Shown: piece by piece, positions 1-7,715 of the stretch
Layout of the letters: each line of letters begins with the position of its first letter
Numbering within the stretch: the stretch's first letter is position 1
Source of the DNA: a bacterium
Lineage (GTDB): Bacteria > Vulcanimicrobiota > Vulcanimicrobiia > Vulcanimicrobiales > Vulcanimicrobiaceae
Reading direction: 5' to 3'
Length of the DNA: 35,753 nucleotides
NCBI GenBank assembly: GCA_021786705.1
Contig: JAJYMV010000146.1
Location: forward strand, 1-35,753
Notes under the pieces: model-generated
Databases searched by the model: none
What the model was told of the DNA's origin: nothing
The model's input: the letters and a program-made list of their open reading frames with translations, nothing else
Program-made: the position numbers and the translations under genes

Positions 1-77
1 TTTGGGCCGTGAAATCGGGATTCATGGGGTCTGCCATAGAGAAAGTATTGCCACGCCGATACGCGAAAGTCCCGCGA

Positions 78-2225
78 ATGAAGCTGCTGCAAAGTACCTC
101 CGTTCTTGCGATGTTGCTGATGGCGGGCATCGCCGCCGCTCCCGCCCAGGGCGCGCTGACGCCGTCATCGGCGTTTGGGAAGGAACCTCCATGGGGGCGC
201 CAACCTGCAGCGGTCTCGTGGTCTCACGACGGACGGCGCTTCACCTACATTCTCCCGTCGCAGGACCCTTCGGAGCATCTCCCGCTGATGCTGCATGCGC
301 GCGACGGAAGCGCACGGGTGTTGCTCGCGCCCGACCGGTTCGGTAAGCACGGGGCGACGCCGTATAACGCCGGCTGGTCGCCGAACGATCGGCGAATCGC
401 CGTCAGTGCCGGCGGTTCGCTCTACGTCTACACCTTCGCAACCCAGGCGCTGCAAAAAATTGCGAGCGGCGTCTCCGATCCGCAGTGGTCGCCGAATGGG
501 CGCGCGATCGCCTTCGCGAAGAAAGCGAATCTCTACGTCGCGACTCTCGGTCCGAAAATAGCGCTCGACCGGTTGACGAACGGTGGCTCCGGGAATGCCG
601 TTCTCGATGGTCAACTCGATTGGGTCTATCCCGAAGAGCTCGGCATCAACCATGGCTTTCGTTGGTCGCCCGATGGTTCGAAAATTGCGTACCTTCGCTT
701 GGACGAGCGAAACGTCACGCGCTTCCCGCTAACGGATTTTCTTCCGAAGAACGGGCGCGTCAATTATCAGCGATATCCGCTTGCCGGGGAGAAGAACCCG
801 GCCGCGAGCCTTCACGTGGTCGACCTTGCGACGAAAACCGATCGCCTGCTCTACGACGCGGCGCCGAAAGATCGGTATATCGCAGCCTTTGCCTGGCGCC
901 CGAAGAGCGACGATCTCGTAACGGAGATTTTGAATCGTCGCGAGCAGTGGCTCCGCGTCGAATCGTTTCCCGGCGACGGTACGGCGCCGACGCTCCTCTA
1001 TCGCCAGAGTTCGCCCTCGTGGGTCGACGTGATCGCGTTGCCGACCTGGCTTCCGAACGGATCGTCGCTCTGGGTGCTCGATCGCGACAACCTGCGCTCG
1101 CTCTACCTACGGAACGTCGATGGAAGCTTGCGGCGCATAACCGGTGATTACAACCTCGGAAGCGAGTATGCAACCAACGGGCTCGTTGCGGCCGGCAAAC
1201 GGGGGCTCCACGCGTGGGTCTACGCCGACTATCCGACCCGTCGCAATCGCGCGCTGCTGAAGGTCGATCTCCGGAGCGGCGCGCTGCAAGACCTTACCGA
1301 AGCGCGCGGCGTGCATCGCATTGCCTTCGCACCGGCGACCCAGGCGTACGTCGACACCTATTCCTCGATGAATCGCGTACCGGAGGTAACGCTCCATCTC
1401 CCCTCGCAGGCTCCGCAGGTCCTTGCAGCGGCCGACGCATCGTTGCAGTCGATGCTGTTGCCGGTGAAACGCTTCGAGGTTCCATCGAAATACGGGCCGC
1501 TCGATGCCTGGATGATTCGCCCGCCGCACTTCGATCCGCACCGGAAGTATCCGGTCGTCGTGTATGTGTACGGCGGCCCGGCCGCGCCGACCACGACCGA
1601 CGGTTTCGGCTATACGATGGAACTGATGCACGATCTTTTAGCGCAGGAAGGCATCATCGTGTTCTCCATCGATGGGCCCGCCTCGCAGATCGATAACGAC
1701 CAACACGTTCGGCTGCTTCTGCATAATTTCGGCCCGGGCTCGTTATTGGGGCAGCGAATCGGTGCGCGCTATCTCGCATCGCTTCCGTACGTCGATGCGA
1801 AGCGGATCGGCATTTGGGGCTGGAGTTTCGGCGGTTACGAGACGATCTACGCGCTCGAACACTCCAAGCGCTTCGTCGCCGGGCTCGCGGTCGCACCGGT
1901 AACCGACTGGCATCTCTACGACACGATTTATACCGAGCGCTATATGGGGCTGCCGCAGAAGCATCCTCACGCCTACGATCGCAGTTCGAACCTGCTCGAC
2001 GCGGCGCATCTCAACGGTCCGTTGCAGATCATGCACGGGACGAGCGACGACAACGTTCATATGGCAAACACGGTCGCCTTCTTGCAGAAGACGATTTTGG
2101 CGGGGCTCACCGACGTGAACGTGATGCTCTTTCCGCGCAAGACGCACTCGATCGCCGGCCTGATGCAGCGGCGTACCCTCTGGGAGCGAATGCTGATCTA
2201 CTGGCGCTCGATCTTGCATCCGTAG
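78..2225 (+). CDS. Exported S9 family peptidase, dipeptidyl peptidase IV-like
   Basis: Serine exopeptidase of the S9B (DPP-IV) family, expected to remove dipeptides from peptide N-termini in the periplasm. From the ATG at 78 the product is 715 aa and opens with a Sec signal peptide (MKLLQSTSVLAMLLMAG, then APAQG). The ORF track starts earlier at a GTG (9), which would bury that signal, so 78 is preferred although no clear Shine-Dalgarno is visible. Residues ~40-450 contain repeated W-SPDG/W-SPN motifs of the beta-propeller. The substrate amine-binding double Glu appears in DWVYPEEL (E186, E187). The C-terminal alpha/beta-hydrolase has the nucleophile in GWSFGGY (S583), the acid in GTSDDNVH (D657/D658) and His in KTHS (H690). 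All catalytic residues are present, so it is probably active. Upstream context is outside the window. Confidence 0.93.
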   Translation: MKLLQSTSVLAMLLMAGIAAAPAQGALTPSSAFGKEPPWGRQPAAVSWSHDGRRFTYILPSQDPSEHLPLMLHARDGSARVLLAPDRFGKHGATPYNAGWSPNDRRIAVSAGGSLYVYTFATQALQKIASGVSDPQWSPNGRAIAFAKKANLYVATLGPKIALDRLTNGGSGNAVLDGQLDWVYPEELGINHGFRWSPDGSKIAYLRLDERNVTRFPLTDFLPKNGRVNYQRYPLAGEKNPAASLHVVDLATKTDRLLYDAAPKDRYIAAFAWRPKSDDLVTEILNRREQWLRVESFPGDGTAPTLLYRQSSPSWVDVIALPTWLPNGSSLWVLDRDNLRSLYLRNVDGSLRRITGDYNLGSEYATNGLVAAGKRGLHAWVYADYPTRRNRALLKVDLRSGALQDLTEARGVHRIAFAPATQAYVDTYSSMNRVPEVTLHLPSQAPQVLAAADASLQSMLLPVKRFEVPSKYGPLDAWMIRPPHFDPHRKYPVVVYVYGGPAAPTTTDGFGYTMELMHDLLAQEGIIVFSIDGPASQIDNDQHVRLLLHNFGPGSLLGQRIGARYLASLPYVDAKRIGIWGWSFGGYETIYALEHSKRFVAGLAVAPVTDWHLYDTIYTERYMGLPQKHPHAYDRSSNLLDAAHLNGPLQIMHGTSDDNVHMANTVAFLQKTILAGLTDVNVMLFPRKTHSIAGLMQRRTLWERMLIYWRSILHP

Positions 2226-2246
2226 CGCGTTGCGCGCATACGGCGC

Positions 2247-2283
2247 AAAATAAAAAGAGGGCATCGGCGTTGAGCCGGTGCCC
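2247..2283 (-). terminator. Rho-independent terminator of the KKPMA-repeat gene
   Basis: A 10-bp stem (GGGCATCGGC / GCCGGTGCCC, one G-T wobble, loop of 5) lies between the ends of two convergent genes. Read on the minus strand it is followed by CTCTTTTTATTTT, a classic U-tract, so it terminates the minus-strand repeat-protein gene. On the plus strand only TTT follows, so it would be weak for the peptidase gene. Confidence 0.85.
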
Positions 2284-2326
2284 TTTGGAGTCGCCCCCGG
2301 GTTTACCTTAGGATGATAACGATCGG

Positions 2327-2620
2327 TTAGCGAACCGGCGGTTTGTGGCCCTTCTTGGCAGCGGCTTTCTTGGCCATCGGCTTCTTAGCGGCGGCTTTCT
2401 TAGCCATCGGTTTCTTGGCGGCGGCCTTCTTAGCCATCGGCTTCTTAGCAGCGGCTTTCTTGGCCATCGGCTTCTTAGCAGCGGCTTTCTTGGCCATCGG
2501 CTTCTTAGCAGCGGCTTTCTTGGCAGTTGCCTTCGTGGCGGTCTTTGCCGTCGAGGCAGCCATGGCCGTACCGGTGGCAAGGAAGGACGCCGCGATCAGT
2601 GCAGCGAGGAGTTTGCGCAT
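2327..2620 (-). CDS. Small exported Lys/Ala-rich repeat protein ([10 protein letters not shown])
   Basis: A 97-aa protein with a Sec-type signal peptide ([21 protein letters not shown]) followed by an extremely basic low-complexity body. The body holds five consecutive copies of the decapeptide [10 protein letters not shown] and ends in GHKPPVR. The start is supported by a strong ribosome site (AAAGGGGGTG, 7 nt upstream). The Lys-Ala-Pro composition resembles the tails of histone-H1-like or PhaF-type DNA-binding proteins, but those are cytoplasmic and this one appears exported. It could bind anionic envelope polymers or extracellular DNA, or the signal may be a misleading hydrophobic N-terminus. 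It has its own terminator and so is probably monocistronic. Function unknown. Confidence 0.75.
   Translation of the reverse strand: MRKLLAALIAASFLATGTAMAASTAKTATKATAKKAAAKKPMAKKAAAKKPMAKKAAAKKPMAKKAAAKKPMAKKAAAKKPMAKKAAAKKGHKPPVR
2352..2525 (-). repeat. 30-bp in-frame tandem repeat, about 5 copies
   Basis: Tandem 30-bp units (plus-strand form cggctttcttggccatcggc and variants) encode the [10 protein letters not shown] decapeptide. The units differ mainly at synonymous positions (agcggcg/agcagcg, ggccatc/agccatc). This suggests expansion by slippage followed by selection on the protein. There is no unique spacer, so it is not a CRISPR. Confidence 0.85.
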
Positions 2621-2704
2621 TCTTTCACCCCCTTTTGTGCGAAAATTCGTCTCATAACGTGTCTGAACAACGTTTGAGAAGGGCGGTTAGTTCGCAAAGC
2701 CGAG

Positions 2705-3862
2705 CTAGCGCCCCTTCCCAACCAGATTGCGCGAAATGACCAGACGCTGGATCTGCTGGGTCCCTTCGTAGATCTGGGTGATCTTGGCGTCGCGCATCAT
2801 TCGTTCGACCGGGTACTCCGCTGAGTACCCGAAGCCGCCGAGGACCTGGACCGCGTCGGTGGTCACCGACATCGCGACATCCCCACATTTGAGCTTCGCC
2901 ATCGAGGCCCAGAGCGAGACGTCGGGAGCGCCCTCGTCGCATTTACGGGCCGATTCGTAGAGCATGAGCCGGGCCGCTTCGACCTCGGTCTTCATATCGG
3001 CGAGCATGAACCCGATGCCCTGATGCTGGCCGATCGGCTTGCCGAAGGCAACGCGATCGCGGGCGTACTGGGTGGCGTACTCGAGCGCGCCGGCGGCGAT
3101 GCCCAGCGCCTGCGCGGCGATGCCGGGGCGCGACTTATCGAGCACTTTCATCGCGATCTTGAAGCCCTCGCCTTCTTCGCCGAGGCGATTGGCGGCGGGG
3201 ACGCGGCACTCGTTAAAGATCAGTTCGACGGTCGGCGAACCTTTGATCCCCATCTTGCGCTCTTTCTTGCCGACGGAGAAGCCCGGCGTTCCCTTTTCGA
3301 CGACGAACGCGCTGACGCCGCGGCTGCCCGCCTCGGGATCGGTGACGGCGAAGACGCAGACGACGTCGGCGACGCTCCCGTTCGTGATCCAAATCTTCTG
3401 GCCGTCGAGCACGTAGGAGTCGCCGTCGCGGCGAGCGCGCGTGCGCATCGAGCCGAGTGCGTCCGAACCGCTGCTCGCCTCGGTCAGGGCGTAGGCGGCG
3501 AGGTGCTCTCCCGAGGCGATCTTCGGCAGGAAGCGTCGCTTCTGTTCGTCGTTGCCGCCGATCATGATCGGCAGCATGCCGAGCTCCTGCACGGCGACGA
3601 TCAGCGAACTCGACGCGCAAGCCTTCGCGATCTCTTCGACGACCTTGACGTAGGTGACGAAGCTGCCGCCGAGCCCGCCGTATTCGGTGGGAATCGGAAT
3701 GCCGAGAAGATCGTTCTGCGCGAAGAGACGACGGATATCTTCGGGGAATTCCTCGCTCTCATCGATGGCCGCCGCGCGCGGCGCGACTTTCTCGGAGACT
3801 AAATCGCGCACCATCTCGATGATCATCGCTTCTTCGTCGTGCGCTTGCGCGGCTACTGACAT
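2705..3862 (-). CDS. Acyl-CoA dehydrogenase (short-chain/butyryl type)
   Basis: FAD-dependent alpha,beta-dehydrogenation of acyl-CoA thioesters, with electrons passed to ETF; cytoplasmic. The track ORF begins at 4090, but the ATG at 3862 has a good ribosome site (GAGGAG) and gives 385 aa, the normal family length. Family signatures are present: YALTEASSGSDA (FAD/substrate loop), KIWITNGSVAD, DRVAFGKPIGQHQGIGFMLA, and near the C-terminus GGFGYSAEYPVERMMRD followed by IYEGT. The Glu of that last motif (about E366) is the catalytic base position of the short-chain/butyryl-CoA branch. It is divergent from the CoA-transferase pair across 102 bp, suggesting shared control and a joint role in short-chain acid or branched-chain catabolism. 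Exact chain-length preference cannot be read from sequence alone. Confidence 0.93.
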   Translation of the reverse strand: MSVAAQAHDEEAMIIEMVRDLVSEKVAPRAAAIDESEEFPEDIRRLFAQNDLLGIPIPTEYGGLGGSFVTYVKVVEEIAKACASSSLIVAVQELGMLPIMIGGNDEQKRRFLPKIASGEHLAAYALTEASSGSDALGSMRTRARRDGDSYVLDGQKIWITNGSVADVVCVFAVTDPEAGSRGVSAFVVEKGTPGFSVGKKERKMGIKGSPTVELIFNECRVPAANRLGEEGEGFKIAMKVLDKSRPGIAAQALGIAAGALEYATQYARDRVAFGKPIGQHQGIGFMLADMKTEVEAARLMLYESARKCDEGAPDVSLWASMAKLKCGDVAMSVTTDAVQVLGGFGYSAEYPVERMMRDAKITQIYEGTQQIQRLVISRNLVGKGR

Positions 3863-3964
3863 TCTGAACTCCTCTTCAATAACGAGAGACCGGGTAGTGG
3901 AACCTCGCCGATAGCTTCGGGGGCGACCAGGGTTTTGCTCCCGCGACCGCCTATCTGCGCCGGT
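3863..3964. promoter_or_regulatory. Divergent intergenic control region, acyl-CoA dehydrogenase / CoA-transferase
   Basis: 102 bp separate the two divergent start codons, so both promoters must lie here or overlap the coding starts. The dehydrogenase ribosome site (GAGGAG on the minus strand) is clear; the CoA-transferase side shows only GCGCCGG before its ATG. I could not identify convincing -35/-10 boxes. Confidence 0.45.
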
Positions 3965-4723
3965 ATGGATAAAGTGTACCCATCGGCGGCCGCGGCCGTC
4001 GCCGACATTCCCAGCGGGGCCTCGTTGGCCGTCGGGGGATTTGGCCTCAACGGCATCCCGCATAACCTCATCCAGGCGCTGCTCGCCCAAGGCGCGAGCG
4101 ATCTCGTCACCGTCTCAAATAATTGCGGGGTCGATGGTTGGGGGCTCGGCGTCCTCCTCGACAACAAGCGCATCGCCCGCACGACGGGCTCCTACGTCGG
4201 CGAGAATAAAGAATTCGAACGGCAATACCTCTCGGGCGAACTCGAGGTCGAACTCGTGCCGCAGGGCACCCTCGCCGAGCGCCTTCGCGCCGGGGGGTGC
4301 GGCATTCCGGCCTTTTACACGCCGGCCGGGGTGGGGACCCCGGTCGCCGCGGGCGGCCTTCCCTGGCGCCACAATCCCGACGGCAGCGTCGCAAAAGCTT
4401 CGCCCGCGAAAGAGACGCGCCGCTTCGGCGACCGCGACTACGTGCTCGAAGAGGCGATCCGCTGCGACTACGCACTCGTGCGCGCGAGCATCGGCGACCG
4501 CGAGGGGAATCTCTATTTTTCGAAGGCAACGCGCAACTTCAACCCCCTCTGCGCGATGGCCGGGCGCATCACCATCGCCGAGGTGGAGCGCCTCGTCGAG
4601 CCCGGCGAGATCGAACCGGAGGACGTGCACGTCCCGGGGATCTTCGTCGCGCGGATCGTCGAGGTTGGTGCGGAAGGCAAAAGAATCGAGCGCGTGACCA
4701 CGCGCAAGCGGGAGGGACGATAA
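3965..4723 (+). CDS. scoA: 3-oxoacid CoA-transferase subunit A
   Basis: Alpha subunit of a class I CoA-transferase (succinyl-CoA:3-ketoacid or acetoacetate CoA-transferase), which moves CoA between succinyl-/acyl-CoA and a 3-oxoacid. The ATG at 3965 gives 252 aa; the track's upstream TTG (3935) adds only unconserved residues. Diagnostic segments are [16 protein letters not shown] near the N-terminus, the CoA-binding region [11 protein letters not shown], and [20 protein letters not shown] followed by [25 protein letters not shown]. It is followed after 2 nt by subunit B, so the pair is translationally linked. The precise substrate (acetoacetate, 3-oxoadipate or butyrate) is not decided by these motifs; the neighbouring acyl-CoA dehydrogenase favours short-chain fatty or keto-acid use. 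Confidence 0.92.
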   Translation: MDKVYPSAAAAVADIPSGASLAVGGFGLNGIPHNLIQALLAQGASDLVTVSNNCGVDGWGLGVLLDNKRIARTTGSYVGENKEFERQYLSGELEVELVPQGTLAERLRAGGCGIPAFYTPAGVGTPVAAGGLPWRHNPDGSVAKASPAKETRRFGDRDYVLEEAIRCDYALVRASIGDREGNLYFSKATRNFNPLCAMAGRITIAEVERLVEPGEIEPEDVHVPGIFVARIVEVGAEGKRIERVTTRKREGR

Positions 4724-4725
4724 TC

Positions 4726-5385
4726 ATGGCGCTCACACGCGAAGAACTCGCCGCACGCGTCGCTCGCGAATTGCGCGACGGCATGTACGTGAATCTCGGT
4801 ATCGGCATGCCGACGTTGATTCCCAACTACGTGCCGCCCGGCGTGCGCGTCGTCTTACAGAGCGAGAACGGCATTCTCGGCACCGGTCCGTACCCGTACG
4901 AAGAAGATGTCGATGCCGATCTTATCAACGCGGGTAAGGAGACCGTGACGGTGCTGCCGGGCGCCTCGTTCTTCGATTCGGCGCTCTCGTTCGGAATGAT
5001 CCGCGGCGGGCATATCGATCTTGCGGTGCTCGGTGCGATGCAGGTGAGCGCGCACGGCGACCTTGCGAACTGGATGATTCCGGGGAAGATGGTTAAAGGC
5101 ATGGGCGGGGCGATGGATCTCGTGCACGGTGCGAAGCGCGTGATCGTGATGATGGAGCACGTCGCGAAAGGGAACGCCCACAAAATCGTCGGCGAATGCA
5201 CCCTGCCGCTCACTGGGAAGCGCGTCGTTCATAAACTGATGACGGACCTCGCGGTCATCGATATCGAACCAGAGGGGCTGGTCTTGCGCGAGCTCGCACC
5301 GGGAGTAACGGTGGAAGAAGTCCAGGCGGGCACGGGGGCGCCGCTGTTGATCCCGGCGACGCCGACCTCGATGGCCGAATTGTAG
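4726..5385 (+). CDS. scoB: 3-oxoacid CoA-transferase subunit B
   Basis: Beta subunit, 219 aa, carrying the catalytic Glu in the [10 protein letters not shown] motif, which forms the gamma-glutamyl-CoA thioester intermediate. Other family blocks are [39 protein letters not shown], and [15 protein letters not shown] followed by [23 protein letters not shown]. The ATG at 4726 is preceded by GGGAGGGACGATAATC, a strong ribosome site overlapping the scoA stop. The track's 362-aa version (from 4297) runs back through scoA in another frame and is rejected. No obvious terminator follows; a 14-bp palindrome lies 8 bp past the stop. Confidence 0.93.
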   Translation: MALTREELAARVARELRDGMYVNLGIGMPTLIPNYVPPGVRVVLQSENGILGTGPYPYEEDVDADLINAGKETVTVLPGASFFDSALSFGMIRGGHIDLAVLGAMQVSAHGDLANWMIPGKMVKGMGGAMDLVHGAKRVIVMMEHVAKGNAHKIVGECTLPLTGKRVVHKLMTDLAVIDIEPEGLVLRELAPGVTVEEVQAGTGAPLLIPATPTSMAEL

Positions 5386-5393
5386 ATTGTTAT

Positions 5394-5407
5394 CCGTACG
5401 CGTACGG
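5394..5407. promoter_or_regulatory. Perfect 14-bp palindrome CCGTACGCGTACGG
   Basis: A perfect, spacer-free palindrome lies between scoB and the orphan ORF at the left edge of the AT-richer patch. With no loop it is a poor terminator and looks more like a dimeric protein-binding site or a junction sequence. The role is inferred only from symmetry. Confidence 0.4.
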
Positions 5408-5416
5408 CATATCGGC

Positions 5417-5953
5417 ATGTCAAAAATGAAGACCAATGGACCGGCGGGCGAACTTGGTTTACCAATAATGCGGCGCTGCGTTAAACGCCGTTCGAAACGA
5501 CGCTTTTTAATACGGGCACGTGCTTTTTTTATCGTCACTCTCGCGATAAGCCAATGCATATTCACTCGCCCGAATGCTGCTGCTTCTCCAAAGCATAAAT
5601 CGAAATGGCTGCACCTGGGTTACGGATCGACCGAAGTGTCGCTTCCCAATGAATGGAAATATAAGAAATTTGTCCACTGGGAATCAGAAATCTATATTTT
5701 TTCATTTCGTAATGCGGTCTTAGTTTCCATAACCCTGCAAAATCAAATGCCGGATCCGAATCTTGGGAATCGGCCTCGCCGTACGATCATAAATGGGATT
5801 CCGGCGAAGCTCTTTTGGAATAAAGAACGTCCGGTGGGCGTGTTGTGCGCTCCTCCGTGCGGCGTTGACCAGCGGATTTGGGTACGCAGAGAGGGTTGCG
5901 TTGGCCGCAATGCGACGATTACGAACTTTATGCTCAGCTTGCGGTGCGTATAA
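5417..5953 (+). CDS. Hypothetical exported protein
   Basis: Not recognised. The ATG at 5417 gives 178 aa; other candidate ATGs are 5426 and 5468 (MRRCVKRRSKRRF), and none has a clear ribosome site. The 5468 start would put a basic n-region directly before the hydrophobic stretch FFIVTLAISQCIF followed by NAAASP, a plausible signal peptide. The mature part is about 120 aa with the look of a small globular domain (YGSTEVSLPNEWKYKKFVHW; IYIFSFRNAVLVSITLQNQ) and several Cys (CAPPCG, EGCVG) that could form disulphides. Base composition is clearly AT-richer than its neighbours, suggesting transfer. The coding call rests on ORF length and the signal-like segment only. Confidence 0.5.
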   Translation: MSKMKTNGPAGELGLPIMRRCVKRRSKRRFLIRARAFFIVTLAISQCIFTRPNAAASPKHKSKWLHLGYGSTEVSLPNEWKYKKFVHWESEIYIFSFRNAVLVSITLQNQMPDPNLGNRPRRTIINGIPAKLFWNKERPVGVLCAPPCGVDQRIWVRREGCVGRNATITNFMLSLRCV

Positions 5954-6026
5954 GTTCGTCACAACTGTTAGCGCGCAAGCGAGCGACGACCCCTCGTCTA
6001 TCCTATGAGGTGCGCAAGCCTTTGAG

Positions 6027-6737
6027 TCATTTACATAAAATCGGAGGCACCCAGGGAGGAGTCGCGATACTATAGTGAACGGTAAAGTTCATATCGAATG
6101 GGGCAGGCACCGTTGCCATGCGTTTTTTCGACGCAATGATCATTGGAATATTCGCGATGCGGTTCATTAGCGCAGCAAAGTCGGGTAATAGATGTGCGTC
6201 ATCGGGATTGGCTGATAGTATTATAGCATCGTAGCCATATGATACAAGCGTCTCGACGAGCATGCGCGGAGCATCTTGATTTTGCCGAAAATTCTCGCGA
6301 AGGTTTTCGGGTTCGACACGTGCCAGCAGGGCTGTGTTTCTTGTGTTTACGCGAGGCTGCCACTCTAATAAACTTTGAAAATGTGGACCACGCACGCCGA
6401 TATCTGTTCCCAGGTTATCGTTAATACCTTGGAAATCGTTTACGAGAGCAGCAAAACAATCAAATTCGAACTCGCCCGAATGGTCTTCCGGAGGGTCGAA
6501 ATTCCACGCGCTCAATATGCAGCCTAGACGTGAACCCGGGAAGAGTCGAGTCGATGCCACACGAGCTTCTTCCGGGCCAGGAATAAATTGGATTGCTACG
6601 AGGTCGTCGTCCGGGTTCCCGAAAGATGTGGCAGCTCTATTGGAGGCATCGCACTGGAAGATCGGGGGATACCAACCGTACAAAAGCGCCGCTCGTCCAT
6701 GCTTAAAAAACAGGGGGCCAAGCTTCATCCCGTCCAT
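6027..6737 (-). CDS. Hypothetical protein, possibly 5'-truncated
   Basis: Not recognised. 236 aa from the ATG at 6737. The reading frame stays open upstream to about 6837 (in-frame peptide includes GSGVPTGEPFCHSNTPN) but has no further ATG/GTG/TTG, so the gene may have lost its 5' end or start differently. No ribosome site is visible. The protein looks globular and soluble, with acidic and aromatic content (LVAIQFIPGPEEAR, CILSAWNFDPPEDH, AIILSANPDDAHLLPDFAALM). The C-terminus is hydrophobic (PPWVPPILCK). It sits in the AT-richer patch, convergent with the preceding orphan ORF. A real gene or a decaying remnant are both possible. Confidence 0.45.
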   Translation of the reverse strand: MDGMKLGPLFFKHGRAALLYGWYPPIFQCDASNRAATSFGNPDDDLVAIQFIPGPEEARVASTRLFPGSRLGCILSAWNFDPPEDHSGEFEFDCFAALVNDFQGINDNLGTDIGVRGPHFQSLLEWQPRVNTRNTALLARVEPENLRENFRQNQDAPRMLVETLVSYGYDAIILSANPDDAHLLPDFAALMNRIANIPMIIASKKRMATVPAPFDMNFTVHYSIATPPWVPPILCK

Positions 6738-6840
6738 ATTCGGCGTATTCGAATGACAGAACGGCTCTCCTGTTGGGACTCCACTCCCTTGATTTATTAA
6801 TGGTTCGCTGTGGATCGAACGATCTCTAATCTCATTTTAG

Positions 6841-6869
6841 TCGACACGGCAGCAGTGCTGCGATAGAGT
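6841..6869 (+). promoter_or_regulatory. Possible promoter of the 88-aa gene
   Basis: TCGACA is followed after 17 bp by TAGAGT, a sigma70-like arrangement with partial matches, about 45 bp upstream of the ATG at 6915. The spacer contains GCAGCA/TGCTGC symmetry. Tentative. Confidence 0.3.
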
Positions 6870-6914
6870 CGGGGTGTAGTTACAGCAAACTCATACCTTT
6901 ATGGAGATCGCGTT

Positions 6915-7181
6915 ATGAACCAGACTCCTTCGAATATTCTCGGCTACGTACGCATCGTGGCGTTCGTCTTCGTCGGCCTCTTTGTCGGCTCTGCGGTGAC
7001 CGCATACGCCTTCGAGCGTCAGCCGCATATGCAGATGGCGCTCGGAGCGCTGAACCGCGCGGCGGCGCAGCTCAATGCCGCGCAGCGCGACAAGGGTGGG
7101 CATCGTGCTGCTGCCTACAATCTCGTCGAGCAAGCGATCGGACAGGTCCGCGCCGGCATCGCCTTCGACAACCATCGATAA
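6915..7181 (+). CDS. Small membrane-anchored protein with KGGHR helical-pair motif
   Basis: 88 aa. An N-terminal hydrophobic helix (VRIVAFVFVGLFVGSAVTAYAF) acts as signal or anchor. It is followed by an amphipathic helical pair with the pattern ALxxLNxAxxQLxxAxRDKGGHRxxAxxLVEQAIxQVxxGIxFDN. This pattern recurs in small bacterial proteins of unknown function, so the fold is probably a short alpha-hairpin on the periplasmic side. The start is supported by GGAGAT about 9 nt upstream. It is convergent with the cupredoxin gene, and both run into the same hairpin. I cannot assign a function; a structural or chaperone-like role in the periplasm is a guess. Confidence 0.75.
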   Translation: MNQTPSNILGYVRIVAFVFVGLFVGSAVTAYAFERQPHMQMALGALNRAAAQLNAAQRDKGGHRAAAYNLVEQAIGQVRAGIAFDNHR

Positions 7182-7189
7182 CCGGTCCC

Positions 7190-7231
7190 GAAAAATAAAG
7201 ACCGGAGGTCGAGAGTTCTCGGCCTCCGGTC
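7190..7231 (-). terminator. Rho-independent terminator of the cupredoxin gene
   Basis: A 14-bp stem (GACCGGAGGTCGAG / CTCGGCCTCCGGTC, one T-G wobble, loop AGTT) sits 21 bp past the cupredoxin stop. On the minus strand it is followed by TTTATTTTT, a U-tract. It also lies 18 bp past the convergent 88-aa gene and may stop that transcript less efficiently, as no U-tract follows on the plus strand. Confidence 0.88.
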
Positions 7232-7252
7232 TGGTCTCTGACGGGTTCGAGG

Positions 7253-7597
7253 TTACTTGATAACCTTGAACGTCATCATCATATGCTCGTGGCCGATGCC
7301 GCAATAAATCGCGCAATGTGCCGGGAAGGTGCCGAGTTTCTTGGGGGTGACGGTAACGGTGGTCGGCTTGGAGGTAATCGTGATGACCTTGGTGATGCCG
7401 ACTTCGGGAGCGATCATTCCGTGGACGCCCTGAACGGCGACGAACGTAATCTTCTGCGGCTTGCCGACATGCAGGGTGACGACGTTGGGCATGAACTGAA
7501 AGTTCTTGGCTTTGACGACGATGGTGGCGTTCGCGCTGGCCGAGGCGACCGTGAGGGCGCTAAAGGCGAGAGCGAGAGCTAAAGCGAGCTTGCGCAT
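7253..7597 (-). CDS. Periplasmic cupredoxin with CuA-type copper site
   Basis: 114 aa from the ATG at 7597, which has AGGAG eight nt upstream; the track's longer start (7690) is rejected because it buries a signal peptide (MRKLALALALAFSALTVASASA). The mature domain is a single cupredoxin fold. Its C-terminal metal loop is CAIYCGIGHEHM, matching the COX2/N2O-reductase CuA spacing C-x3-C-x3-H-x2-M (C95, C99, H103, M106), with the upstream His in GVHGM (H59). The Glu usually found between the two Cys is Ile here; in cytochrome oxidase that residue binds through its backbone, so copper binding may persist. It could be a soluble electron carrier or a copper chaperone for a terminal oxidase. No oxidase genes are in the window. 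Confidence 0.88.
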   Translation of the reverse strand: MRKLALALALAFSALTVASASANATIVVKAKNFQFMPNVVTLHVGKPQKITFVAVQGVHGMIAPEVGITKVITITSKPTTVTVTPKKLGTFPAHCAIYCGIGHEHMMMTFKVIK

Positions 7598-7715
7598 GGT
7601 GTTCTCCTGATACGAGTTTGAAAGGATTACGGAGGGGCTGACCCCACTACTCTTGAGCATAGGGCCCAACGACCGCGGACGGTACGACAAAACTCCGTCT
7701 GCAATAGAGTCGAGG

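Noticed and set aside
2352-2525. Possible CRISPR array
   Set aside because: Repeats are contiguous 30-bp coding units without unique spacers.
2343-2657. Plus-strand ORF encoding hydrophobic [10 protein letters not shown] repeats
   Set aside because: Complement of the Lys/Ala repeat gene; the minus strand has the ribosome site, signal peptide and terminator.
4297-5385. 362-aa version of the CoA-transferase subunit B
   Set aside because: The first 143 residues run through scoA out of frame; the true start has a strong ribosome site at 4726.
5954-6914. tRNA or small RNA in the gaps around the AT-richer patch
   Set aside because: No cloverleaf, CCA-ready acceptor stem or known RNA motif could be made out by eye; a covariance-model scan would be needed to exclude others.
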